DNA from: Candidatus Levyibacteriota bacterium | GTDB lineage: Bacteria; Patescibacteriota; Microgenomatia; Levybacterales; UBA12049 | Direction of reading: 5' to 3' | Assembly: GCA_009695045.1 (NCBI GenBank) | Contig: SIBS01000007.1 | Span: 1 to 35,519, forward strand | Length of the DNA: 35,519 nt | Shown here: one piece after another, positions 15,521-23,424 of the stretch | Layout of the letters: each line of letters starts with the position of its first letter | Numbering within the stretch: position 1 is the first letter of the stretch | The notes under the pieces: model-generated | Seen by the model: only the letters and a program-made list of their open reading frames with translations | Database searches by the model: none | Told to the model about the DNA's origin: nothing | Program-made: the position numbers and the translations under genes

Positions 15521-17887
15521 ATGATTGGATATCGCAGTAGGCGAAGTAATGGAGCAAAGCTATTTCTTTATAGTCGCCTTTCCACCTATCTTTTTTTCGT
15601 ATTAATTATAGGTATTATTTTTATAATAACTATTTTTGCATGGTTCAGTAAAGATTTACCAACCCCTGGTAAGTTATCCGCAAGCAATTTATCTCAATCA
15701 ACAAAAATTCTTGATCGCAATGGAATTGTGCTTTACGATATATATCGCAAGGAAAATAGAACATATGTTGATCTTAAGGATATTTCTAAATTTTTGCAGG
15801 AAGGAACAATTGCAATCGAAGATAAAAATTTCTATACAGAAAGTGGATATTCACTTATTGGCTATCTTCGAGCTATTCGTAATGCAATTTTTTTCAGGCG
15901 CATATCTGGTGGAGGATCAACTTTAACGCAGCAGTTAGTAAAAATTACACTATTGACTGCGGAACAAACATTATCAAGAAAAATAAAAGAACTAATTCTC
16001 GCCATGCAGGTAGATAAGAGATATAGTAAAAGTCAAATATTAGAACTCTATTTAAATGTTGCTCCTTATGGTGGTGAAGTAGTAGGAGTAGAGGCAGCAT
16101 CCCAGTTATATTTTGGTAAACATGCCAAAGATATCAACTTAATTGAAGGGGCAATTTTAGCAGGTATGCCACAGCGCCCTTCATATTTTTCTCCATATGG
16201 ACAGAATCCAAAAGCTTTTAAATCAAGAACAAAAGATGTACTTCGTCGCATGTTAGAAGATGGATATATTAATAAAAAACAAGAAATGGATTCAATTAAT
16301 GCTCTGTCAAAAATAAAGTTTTTAAAAAAAGTAAATTCCATAAAGGCTCCTCACTTCTCTTTTTACGTAAAAGATTTATTAATAAAACAATTTGGCGAAG
16401 ATATTGTTGAGCAGGGAGGACTGCAGGTTACAACAACTTTAGATTATCTGTTACAAGAAAAAGCGGAAAATATCATTAATGAAGAAGTAACTAATGTAAG
16501 TAGTTTGAGAGTTGGAAATGGTGCTAGTGTTGTGATAAATCCTCAAAATGGAGAAATACTGGCAATGATTGGGAGTAGGGATTTTTTCGCTACTGAATCG
16601 GCAGGTAAAAATAAAAAATCATTTGATGGGCAATTTAATGTCATAACTCAAGCACTTCGACAACCAGGATCTAGTATTAAGCCAGTAATGTATGCTGCTG
16701 CATTATCAAGAGGATATACGCCTTCAACCCTTATTATGGATACAAAGACAATTTTTCCAAATAAAGGTGAAAAAGACTATGAGCCAGTTAATTATGATGG
16801 AAAATATCATGGTCCCGTACAAATGCGTTTTGCCTTAGGTTCATCTCTTAATATTCCAGCAGTTAAGATGCTTGCAATTATTGGAATTAAAAATATGTTA
16901 AGTACTGCTTATTCTATGGGGATGGATAATCTTGAATCAACCTCAGAAAATATTAAAAAATTTGGACTTTCTATAACTCTTGGTGGAGGAGATATTAAAC
17001 CACTTAGTTTAGCTATTTCATATTCAGCATTTGCAAATGGAGGATATAAAGTTGATCCAGTAGCAATTATGAAGGTAGCTGATCGTAAGGGAAAAATGCT
17101 TTATGAAAATAAAAATGTTAGTAAAAAAAGGGTTATAGGTGAAGATGTTGCATTTCTTATTTCGCATATGCTTCTAGATAATAATGCTAGATTAATTACT
17201 TTTGGTGAAAATAGTTATTTGAATATAAGAGGAAGAGAAGTTGCGGTAAAGACTGGAACCACTGATAACAAGCGAGATAATTGGACAATAGGTTGGACTC
17301 CTCATTATTTAGTTATGGTTTGGGTTGGTAATAATGATAATAGTCCAATGGGGAATATTGCATCTGGGGTTACTGGTGCTGCTCCTATTTGGAGACGATT
17401 AATGCTAGATTCTTTAAAGGGAAAACCAAGTGAAGATTTTGTTATTCCAAAAAATGTTATTGCTGTAACAATAGATGCTTATAGTGGAGGCTTACCACTG
17501 GATGGTAAGCCTACTAGAGTTGAATATTTTATCAAAGGAACTGAGCCACAAAGTATAAGTTCTATTTATAAAGAATTAAAAATTTCTAAATCAGATTCCA
17601 ATAAATTAGCTAGTGATAGTGAGATTGATAAAAATGAGTATGATATTAAGAAGTTTATCCTTCTTAAGGAAGAAGATTTTTTTTCTGGAGATGGAAAAAA
17701 TCATTGGCAGGAAGGTATCGATGCATGGTTAAATCAAAATTTTAAAGATGATAAGACTTATCATCCACCAGTTGATAAGTCAGATAGAATTATTTCTAAT
17801 TCACCAACTCCAGCGCCAACTGCAACTTCCTCATCTGAAGTTAATTCTTCTCTAACAACTCCTTCCCCAGTGGTATTGTCAGAATAA
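15521..17887 (+). CDS. class A penicillin-binding protein (PBP1A-like)
   Basis: Bifunctional peptidoglycan synthase of 788 aa. A transmembrane anchor lies at about residues 20-44. The GT51 glycosyltransferase domain has the catalytic Glu E100 in IAIEDKNFY, then GGGSTLTQQLVK and KRYSKSQILELYLNVAPYG. The transpeptidase domain carries SxxK at S384-K387 (PGSSIKP), SxN at S442-N444, and KTGTT from K577. The C-terminal tail is rich in Pro, Thr and Ser and is probably extracytoplasmic. All catalytic residues are present, so the cell should make and crosslink its own wall. Confidence 0.95.
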   Translation: MIGYRSRRSNGAKLFLYSRLSTYLFFVLIIGIIFIITIFAWFSKDLPTPGKLSASNLSQSTKILDRNGIVLYDIYRKENRTYVDLKDISKFLQEGTIAIEDKNFYTESGYSLIGYLRAIRNAIFFRRISGGGSTLTQQLVKITLLTAEQTLSRKIKELILAMQVDKRYSKSQILELYLNVAPYGGEVVGVEAASQLYFGKHAKDINLIEGAILAGMPQRPSYFSPYGQNPKAFKSRTKDVLRRMLEDGYINKKQEMDSINALSKIKFLKKVNSIKAPHFSFYVKDLLIKQFGEDIVEQGGLQVTTTLDYLLQEKAENIINEEVTNVSSLRVGNGASVVINPQNGEILAMIGSRDFFATESAGKNKKSFDGQFNVITQALRQPGSSIKPVMYAAALSRGYTPSTLIMDTKTIFPNKGEKDYEPVNYDGKYHGPVQMRFALGSSLNIPAVKMLAIIGIKNMLSTAYSMGMDNLESTSENIKKFGLSITLGGGDIKPLSLAISYSAFANGGYKVDPVAIMKVADRKGKMLYENKNVSKKRVIGEDVAFLISHMLLDNNARLITFGENSYLNIRGREVAVKTGTTDNKRDNWTIGWTPHYLVMVWVGNNDNSPMGNIASGVTGAAPIWRRLMLDSLKGKPSEDFVIPKNVIAVTIDAYSGGLPLDGKPTRVEYFIKGTEPQSISSIYKELKISKSDSNKLASDSEIDKNEYDIKKFILLKEEDFFSGDGKNHWQEGIDAWLNQNFKDDKTYHPPVDKSDRIISNSPTPAPTATSSSEVNSSLTTPSPVVLSE

Positions 17888-17894
17888 TCTTAGC

Positions 17895-19835
17895 TTATTT
17901 TAGAGAAGCGAGAAATTTTTCCTTGAGGTGATTAATTATTTTTTTTCTTACCACTACTACATCTTCTGATGTAATATTTTTATCTGGATGTTGATAGATT
18001 ATATGAAATGTTCGAGTATCTTTATAAATATTAAGCAGTGATACCTTAACGACAAGATGACTCTGTTTTTTTATTGATTCAATTATATCTCCAGTTTTAA
18101 TATCTGTAGAAATTATAATTGAAATATCTTCAATGATGGGAGGAAACTTAGGAATTGGTTGAAAAATTTTATTTTTCTCAACCTTATCTAACATATCTGT
18201 AATATTGATTTGAAAGTATACACCGTTTTCTATTATAGAAATTGCCGTAGAGGCATCCTCGTTAATGCCAAGGGTTCTATAGAGTAATTCGATAACTCCC
18301 TTTGCTTCATAAAAAGATTTAATATTACTTATTCCTGCGAGATAATATTTTTCACTTGTTTCTTTTATATTTTTACCCAAGTAAATTTTTCCTAATTCAA
18401 AAAGATTAATATGCTTTGCATATGGCATATTTTGTATAAGTGCTTTTTTTAAATTTATTTTAAGTGATTGTCGAAGATATTTAAAGTCTTTGCTTATGGG
18501 ATTATTTATTTGTAGATATTGAGATGGGTCTTCTTCATTTTGTAAAATATCATCCTCACTAATTAGACTATTTGTATATATTTCTGAAAAACCAGCCGAA
18601 GTAATTATTTTTTTTATTTCTTCATCTAATTTATAATCTTTAAAATAGGGAATTTTTTTCGTAGGTACTTCTCCTATTGGCATAGTTTTAGGAAAATTAT
18701 TATATCCATAAATCCTTGCAACCTCTTCAATAATGTCTTCTTCTATTTGTAAATCATTTCTATATGTGGGAATGGTGCATTCGATTAAGTTTCCCATTCT
18801 AATTTTTTTATAATCAGATTTTTTAGATTTATCTGGATTACAAAAATTAGGCATAATTTTAGGATTTAAGTTTAATCTAGTTAAGATATTAATAACATCT
18901 TCTTCGGGTATAGTAATTCCTAATATGAAAGATAGTCTTTCTAATCTGAGGGACACTGACCATGGTTCAAATTCATCTTTTTTAATATCATAAAGCGTGC
19001 TTGCAATATCTCCTCCAGCAAGCTCAAGTACTAAGTCAACACATCTTCTTATTGCATCTACAGTACCTCCTTTATTAACTCCTCTTTCAAAAATACTACT
19101 AGCTTCTGATCGCAAACCCAATGCTTGAGATGTTTTTCTAATTAATGTGGGTATCTCAACGGGTGCTCGTAAAATTATATTTTTGGTTTCTTGATATGTT
19201 CCAGTATTCTTGCCACCTTTTATTCCGCATAGGTCTATGATTTTATCTTTATCTTTAATAATAACAGCTCCTTTAGGAAGGGAATACGTAATTCCATCGA
19301 CGCTTTCAAAAACCTCTCCGCCTTTTGCTTGTTTTATTGTCATGCAGCTTCCGACAATTTTGTCGTAATCAAATGCATGTATTGGGTTGCCTAATTCAAG
19401 CATGACAAAGTTGGTTATATCAACAATATTATTAATTGGTCTTTGACCGACTTGTATTAATTTATCTCTTAACCATTTCGGAGATTCTTTTACGGTAATA
19501 TTTTTTATAATAATCGCAGTAAATCTAGGATTAATATTTGTATCTGTTTCAATTTTTAACAATAGTGGTTTTTTAATTTTTAGGTTTAATAAATCTGATT
19601 TAATTTTTGGTAGTTTTAGCGGAGCTTTTTCTATAGCTGAAATTTCTCTGGCAACTCCTAAAATAGAAAGAAGATCTGGTCTATTTGGTGTAATTTCTAA
19701 ATCAAATATGGTTTCCCCTCCTTCTTTATAAATTTTTTCAGTTCCTAGGCCAATTTCGATAAGTTTGTCACCAAGTATTTTAGGATCAATTTTTATTGCT
19801 ACATATTCTCGTAGCCAAGATAATGGTGCTTTCAT
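17895..19835 (-). CDS. pheT: phenylalanyl-tRNA synthetase beta subunit, short form
   Basis: Beta subunit of the (alpha-beta)2 PheRS. The N-terminal strand is followed at once by FDLEITPNRPDLLSILGVAREI, then the B3/4 editing domain (GLRSEASSIFERGVN), the B5 domain, the catalytic-like core with YGYNNFPKTMP, and a C-terminal FDX-ACB anticodon-binding domain. At 646 aa it is about 150 shorter than the E. coli protein because the OB-fold tRNA-binding (EMAPII-like) insertion is missing. It overlaps the nudix gene by 4 nt. Confidence 0.94.
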   Translation of the reverse strand: MKAPLSWLREYVAIKIDPKILGDKLIEIGLGTEKIYKEGGETIFDLEITPNRPDLLSILGVAREISAIEKAPLKLPKIKSDLLNLKIKKPLLLKIETDTNINPRFTAIIIKNITVKESPKWLRDKLIQVGQRPINNIVDITNFVMLELGNPIHAFDYDKIVGSCMTIKQAKGGEVFESVDGITYSLPKGAVIIKDKDKIIDLCGIKGGKNTGTYQETKNIILRAPVEIPTLIRKTSQALGLRSEASSIFERGVNKGGTVDAIRRCVDLVLELAGGDIASTLYDIKKDEFEPWSVSLRLERLSFILGITIPEEDVINILTRLNLNPKIMPNFCNPDKSKKSDYKKIRMGNLIECTIPTYRNDLQIEEDIIEEVARIYGYNNFPKTMPIGEVPTKKIPYFKDYKLDEEIKKIITSAGFSEIYTNSLISEDDILQNEEDPSQYLQINNPISKDFKYLRQSLKINLKKALIQNMPYAKHINLFELGKIYLGKNIKETSEKYYLAGISNIKSFYEAKGVIELLYRTLGINEDASTAISIIENGVYFQINITDMLDKVEKNKIFQPIPKFPPIIEDISIIISTDIKTGDIIESIKKQSHLVVKVSLLNIYKDTRTFHIIYQHPDKNITSEDVVVVRKKIINHLKEKFLASLK

Positions 19836-20254
19836 ATTATTTTTTTTGCTTCATCAACAAATTCTCTTGCGAATGGTAGAAAAGTTTCATCATCTATATC
19901 TTCGTATTTAAACCATCTTGCATCTTTGCTTTCATAATTTATTTTAATAGAGTTTTCTTCTTTAGTTCTTGATGGATATGCCAATAGTATAACTTGATTA
20001 TTTCGATCTATATCGATCATAGTTCTAATAATTGGATACTTGCTGATAATTTCGATATCAATACCTACCTCTTCTTTTGCTTCTCTTGCTGCAGAAAAAT
20101 CAGGCGATTCCCCTATTTCTACCATACCGCCTGGTAGTCCCCATTTTTCATGAAAATTAGGATTTGTAGGATCGTTGCGTTGCGCAAAAAGTATTTCATT
20201 TTTATCATTAAATATAATCGCAAGCGCAGCTATAATTTGTCTATTTATTTTCAT
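19832..20254 (-). CDS. NUDIX hydrolase inserted between pheS and pheT
   Basis: A 140-aa nudix fold. The complete nudix box GMVEIGE-x7-REAKEEVGI is present, so divalent-metal pyrophosphohydrolase activity is expected. Substrate cannot be read; the strands around QRNDPTNPNFHEKWGLPGG resemble MutT- and NadM-type nucleoside diphosphate hydrolases. It lies 1 nt after pheS and overlaps pheT by 4 nt, so it is translated with both PheRS subunits. This place between pheS and pheT is unusual. Confidence 0.9.
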   Translation of the reverse strand: MKINRQIIAALAIIFNDKNEILFAQRNDPTNPNFHEKWGLPGGMVEIGESPDFSAAREAKEEVGIDIEIISKYPIIRTMIDIDRNNQVILLAYPSRTKEENSIKINYESKDARWFKYEDIDDETFLPFAREFVDEAKKII

Positions 20255-20255
20255 A

Positions 20256-21293
20256 TTAAAATTGTTCTAAGATTCGTAAATCTGGATTAGTAAGGAGTCT
20301 TAAGTCGTCCATTTTATATCTAAGTGTTACTAGGCGCGACATGCCAATTGCGAATGCAAATCCTGAGACTTCTTGGGGATCATATCCTACTTTTCTTAAT
20401 ACATTTGGATGAATCATTCCTGCTGGCATAATTTCACTCCATCCAGAATTTTTACAAAAACTACATCCTTTACCTTTGCAAACAGTACATTCTATATATG
20501 TATCTACTCCTGGTTCGACGAATGGAAAGTTTGTTGTTGCAAATTTAATTTTTGTTTTATCTCCCATTAATTTTCCTAAAACAAAGGAAATTGTGCCGAA
20601 TAAGTCAGTTAATCTAATATGTTTATCAACGCAAAATCCTTCTACTTGCCAGAATTCAAATCCATGCGATGCATCAACTTGTTCATAGCGAAAATTCTTT
20701 CCAGGAACTATGACACGAAGTGGTGGTTTTGTTTTCTCCATTACTCGTCCCTGCATGGCTGATGTTTGTGTCCGTAAAATAATTTCTCCAGGATTTAAAT
20801 TAGTATCTCTCGTATTTAAATAAAATGTTTGCTGAGTATCTCTCGCAGGATGGTTTTTAGGAATATTTAATACCTCAAAGTTATAATAGTCACTTTCAAT
20901 TTCTGGACCATCTGCCGCTTGAAATCCAATAGTTTTAAATACATCAACAACATCATAAAGTATTTGTGTCATTGGATGTAGATGTCCTATTTCAGGTAGA
21001 ATTCCTGGGATACTTAAATCTATCTTGGACCTTCTTTCTTCAGTAATAAATTTCGTAAGAGTTTGAATTTTTTGATTTATTGCTTCTTCAACAATTCTTT
21101 TAATTTCATTTGCAAGCTGACCTATATCTCTTCTATCTTCGATTGGAACTTTAATAATATTTTTCATTGCAATTGTAAGCTTACCGCTTCGTCCAAGGAA
21201 TTGCATCCTCACTTCTTCAAGTGTTTTTTTGTCTTGAGCATCCAATATGAAGGATACGGCTATATTTTTAATATTTATTAGTTCGTCACGCAT
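20256..21293 (-). CDS. pheS: phenylalanyl-tRNA synthetase alpha subunit
   Basis: Catalytic class II subunit, 345 aa. Motif 2 is in GKNFRYEQVDASHGFEFWQVEGF and motif 3 in GFAFAIGMSRLVTLRY. The N-terminal coiled coil that grips tRNA is at about residues 1-90. A CxxC-x4-CxxC cluster (CTVCKGKGCSFCKNSGW) sits before motif 3, as in many bacterial PheS proteins. It heads pheS-nudix-pheT. A TTGAGT-17-TATACT element about 40 nt upstream is a likely promoter. No leader peptide with a terminator is visible here, unlike the neighbouring DAHP synthase gene. Confidence 0.95.
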   Translation of the reverse strand: MRDELINIKNIAVSFILDAQDKKTLEEVRMQFLGRSGKLTIAMKNIIKVPIEDRRDIGQLANEIKRIVEEAINQKIQTLTKFITEERRSKIDLSIPGILPEIGHLHPMTQILYDVVDVFKTIGFQAADGPEIESDYYNFEVLNIPKNHPARDTQQTFYLNTRDTNLNPGEIILRTQTSAMQGRVMEKTKPPLRVIVPGKNFRYEQVDASHGFEFWQVEGFCVDKHIRLTDLFGTISFVLGKLMGDKTKIKFATTNFPFVEPGVDTYIECTVCKGKGCSFCKNSGWSEIMPAGMIHPNVLRKVGYDPQEVSGFAFAIGMSRLVTLRYKMDDLRLLTNPDLRILEQF

Positions 21294-21423
21294 TGGTTAA
21301 AATAATTATTTAATTCTTATTAGTTACGCTTTAATTTAGAGTATACATTATATGACTATCTGACTCAATAAATTATGATTTTATAAGTACTTTAATTAGA
21401 TATTAATTTATTTAAAAACTTTT

Positions 21424-22188
21424 TTATGAAGCAATAGGTCTTGATAATTTGTCAAATTGATCCCATGTTAGTTGTTGTTTTGCGTCCGTTATTGCCTTAA
21501 GCGGATTTGGATGAACTTCTACGATTAAACCGTCAAAGGAATATTTCGCAGCCTCATTAGATACTTTTATTACATTTTCTACGGTCCCTCCAATATGAGA
21601 AGGATCAAAAATCATAGGAAGTTTTAATTTATTTCTCATCTGCATTGCCATTTCAAAATCTGGAATATTTCTTAGATTAAGTGGATTATTTTCTCCTTGA
21701 GGAGTAAATCCTCGATGACATACGTAGAGTTGATCCGTTGAGATTCCTGCATGAACAACATGATCGATAATTCCTTCCCAGTGATCAATGCTTCTCCATG
21801 GTTGATTTTTTATCATAAGAAATGCTCTCTTCTCACCTTTTACTACCCGTGCAATTTCTTGTTGTATATAGTGATTTTGATTGCGTGCACCTATCCACAA
21901 CATAACATTAGCTGTTTTAGAAGCATCAAGAGTGGTTTTAATTATCATTTCAGCATGCTTCGGTAGAATAACTTCCGCTGCTGGATTTACTCCTTTTTTT
22001 GCGGCATCAGCAATGAGTGGAAGCCCCATTTTGCCTAGGCCTTCAAATCCTGGCCTGGTTCGTGGTTTCCATAGATTAATTCTCATAAAATCTAATTTAC
22101 GCTTCTTTACCTCTTTAATAGAAGCAGCAATTTGCTCTCTTGATTCAGCTGCGCATGGACCTATTATAAGTAAGATATTTTTTTTCAT
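21424..22188 (-). CDS. 3-deoxy-7-phosphoheptulonate (DAHP) synthase
   Basis: Condenses phosphoenolpyruvate with erythrose 4-phosphate in the first step of the shikimate pathway. Class I/KDSA-type motifs are GPCAAES, NLWKPRTRPGFEGLG, LWIGARN and FDPSHIGG; KPRTRP and GARN favour DAHP over KDO8P synthesis. The 254-aa length lacks any regulatory domain. The frame continues upstream from a TTG through the terminator hairpin, but the ATG at 22188 directly after the T-tract gives the family start. A Phe/Tyr-rich leader peptide and attenuator precede it, which independently supports an aromatic role. No other shikimate gene lies in the window. Confidence 0.85.
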   Translation of the reverse strand: MKKNILLIIGPCAAESREQIAASIKEVKKRKLDFMRINLWKPRTRPGFEGLGKMGLPLIADAAKKGVNPAAEVILPKHAEMIIKTTLDASKTANVMLWIGARNQNHYIQQEIARVVKGEKRAFLMIKNQPWRSIDHWEGIIDHVVHAGISTDQLYVCHRGFTPQGENNPLNLRNIPDFEMAMQMRNKLKLPMIFDPSHIGGTVENVIKVSNEAAKYSFDGLIVEVHPNPLKAITDAKQQLTWDQFDKLSRPIAS

Positions 22189-22212
22189 AAAAAAACCTCC
22201 CGAAGGGAGGTA
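22189..22212 (-). terminator. attenuator terminator of the DAHP synthase gene
   Basis: Minus strand: ACCTCCC-TTCG-GGGAGGT followed by seven T, ending at the ATG. The 3' arm GGGAGG is also the only good Shine-Dalgarno-like motif, 7 nt before the ATG, so the hairpin could both stop transcription and hide the ribosome site. It may also end read-through from rplT. Confidence 0.85.
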
Positions 22213-22240
22213 TATTGACTTGTGTTTTTCACACAATCCT

Positions 22241-22256
22241 ACCTCCCTTTAGGGAG
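22241..22256 (-). promoter_or_regulatory. regions 1 and 2 of the DAHP synthase attenuator
   Basis: CTCCCTAAAGGGAGGT forms a 1:2 hairpin that contains the leader stop TAA. Region 2 (GGGAGGT) is also complementary to region 3 (ACCTCCC), the 5' arm of the terminator. A short GTGTG-AAAAA-CACA hairpin lies between them. Confidence 0.75.
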
Positions 22257-22296
22257 TAAAATAGAAATATGTAAAAACTATTAAATTATTTTTCAT
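22249..22296 (-). CDS. aromatic leader peptide MKNNLIVFTYFYFTP
   Basis: A 15-residue ORF ending TTT ACA TAT TTC TAT TTT ACT CCC TAA: five of the last nine residues are Phe or Tyr. Its stop codon sits in arm 1 of the attenuator, so a ribosome that completes the peptide covers arms 1-2 and favours termination. Stalling at the Phe/Tyr codons would free arm 2 to pair with arm 3. This is the logic of the E. coli pheA and trp leaders. It lies in the gap between rplT and the DAHP synthase gene. AT-rich -10-like hexamers lie 10-18 nt upstream, with a TTGACA at 22339-22344 in the end of rplT. Confidence 0.8.
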   Translation of the reverse strand: MKNNLIVFTYFYFTP

Positions 22297-22327
22297 TATA
22301 TATAATATTATATTATACTAACAGCTA

Positions 22328-22672
22328 TTATCTGACACTGTCAACTATGTATTTGAATGTCTGTGAATCTTGAACAGCTAAATCGCTTAAGATTTTCCTG
22401 TCTAACATAATATCTGCCTTTTTTAATTTATCAATAAAAACATTATAAGAAAGACCTTCTTTTTTGACTGCTTCTCCAATACGAATAATCCATAATGATC
22501 TAAAATCTCTTTTTTTAACTTTTCTTCCATGAAAAGCATATGCTCCAGCATGTAGCATCGCTTGTGTTGCTGTTCTTACTAATTTACTCTTTGTTCCTCT
22601 ATATCCCTTGGTAAGACCAAGTAGTTTTTTATGTTTTCTTCGTGATACTGTTCCTCTTTTTACTCTTGCCAT
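22328..22672 (-). CDS. rplT: 50S ribosomal protein L20
   Basis: A 114-aa L20 with the family N terminus MARVKRGTVSRRKHKKLLGLTKGYRG and the C-terminal DRKILSDLAV segment. L20 is needed for early 50S assembly and in E. coli represses its own operon. It is last in thrS-infC-rpmI-rplT, 4 nt after rpmI. Its final codons contain a TTGACA that may serve the downstream leader peptide. Confidence 0.96.
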   Translation of the reverse strand: MARVKRGTVSRRKHKKLLGLTKGYRGTKSKLVRTATQAMLHAGAYAFHGRKVKKRDFRSLWIIRIGEAVKKEGLSYNVFIDKLKKADIMLDRKILSDLAVQDSQTFKYIVDSVR

Positions 22673-22676
22673 ATTA

Positions 22677-22877
22677 TTATAATGCTCCTAACATTTGTTT
22701 AATTTTTTTTGCAAATGCACCAGTTAAATGACCGGGTTCTTGTTGTCGACGAATCTGTCGTTTATTTTTACGACGTTTTAAATGGCCCTTGCTGTTTTGA
22801 TGTTCAAACATTACCTTGCCCGTCTTGGTTATTTTGAACCGCTTGCTTACTGATTTCTTGATTTTTTTCTTTATCAT
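22677..22877 (-). CDS. rpmI: 50S ribosomal protein L35
   Basis: A 66-aa L35 (KSVSKRFKITKTGKVMFEHQNSKGHLKRRKNKRQ, shown only as class marker; the KRFKITKTGK motif is diagnostic). The start at 22877 lies inside the 3' end of infC, a 74-nt overlap in another frame, which is large and suggests translational coupling. Confidence 0.94.
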   Translation of the reverse strand: MIKKKIKKSVSKRFKITKTGKVMFEHQNSKGHLKRRKNKRQIRRQQEPGHLTGAFAKKIKQMLGAL

Positions 22878-23424
22878 TATTTTTTTTCCTTTCTGGTGCT
22901 AGCATGGTTACTAACTGTTTTCCTTCAAAATGTGCTTCTCTATCAACTTTAGAAATATTGGAAAGTAGAGTTATTGTTTTATTAATAATCTGATATCCAA
23001 ATTCTGGATGAGTAATTTGTCTCCCTTTAAATTTTAAGACTAATCTTACTTTATCCCCATCTTCTAAAAATTCTCTTGCTCTGGCAACTCGAACATTTAA
23101 ATCATGATCTTCCATGAATGGTCCAAGTCGTATTTCTTTCGTTTCAGATACCTTTGCTTTTCTTTTATCCTCTCTTTTCTTTTTTTCTTGTTGATACAAG
23201 AATTTTTTAAAATTTACAATTTTAGCGACTGGTGGTTTTGCATTTGGTGCAACTTCTACCAAATCAAGACTCTGTTCTTTTGCTCGATTTAATCCTTCTT
23301 GACGACTAAGTAAGCCAACCATCTTCCCATCTGCATCGAGAACTCGAAGCTGTTGGGCGAAAATTCGCTCGTTTACTCTATATATTATTCTATTGTCTGT
23401 TTTACGTTTATGCCTTTTTATCAA
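22804..23424 (-). CDS. infC: translation initiation factor IF-3
   Basis: Binds the 30S subunit and enforces start-codon and initiator tRNA fidelity. The N-terminal domain (RVNERIFAQQLRVLDADG), linker and C-terminal domain (KETKEIRLGPFMEDHDLNVRVARAREFLEDGDKVRL region) are all present. No ATG precedes the conserved VNERI segment; a TTG at 23424 overlapping the end of thrS by 17 nt is the only standard start, giving a 17-residue basic extension. A rare start (AUA/AUU, as AUU in E. coli infC) nearer to VNERI is possible. The tail after EGKQLVTMLAP is Lys/Asn/Gln-rich. Confidence 0.92.
   Translation of the reverse strand: MIKRHKRKTDNRIIYRVNERIFAQQLRVLDADGKMVGLLSRQEGLNRAKEQSLDLVEVAPNAKPPVAKIVNFKKFLYQQEKKKREDKRKAKVSETKEIRLGPFMEDHDLNVRVARAREFLEDGDKVRLVLKFKGRQITHPEFGYQIINKTITLLSNISKVDREAHFEGKQLVTMLAPERKKNNDKEKNQEISKQAVQNNQDGQGNV

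Noticed and set aside
22189-22236. TTG-started extension of DAHP synthase through the terminator
   Set aside because: The extra codons are the attenuator arms themselves; the protein family starts at the ATG at 22188.
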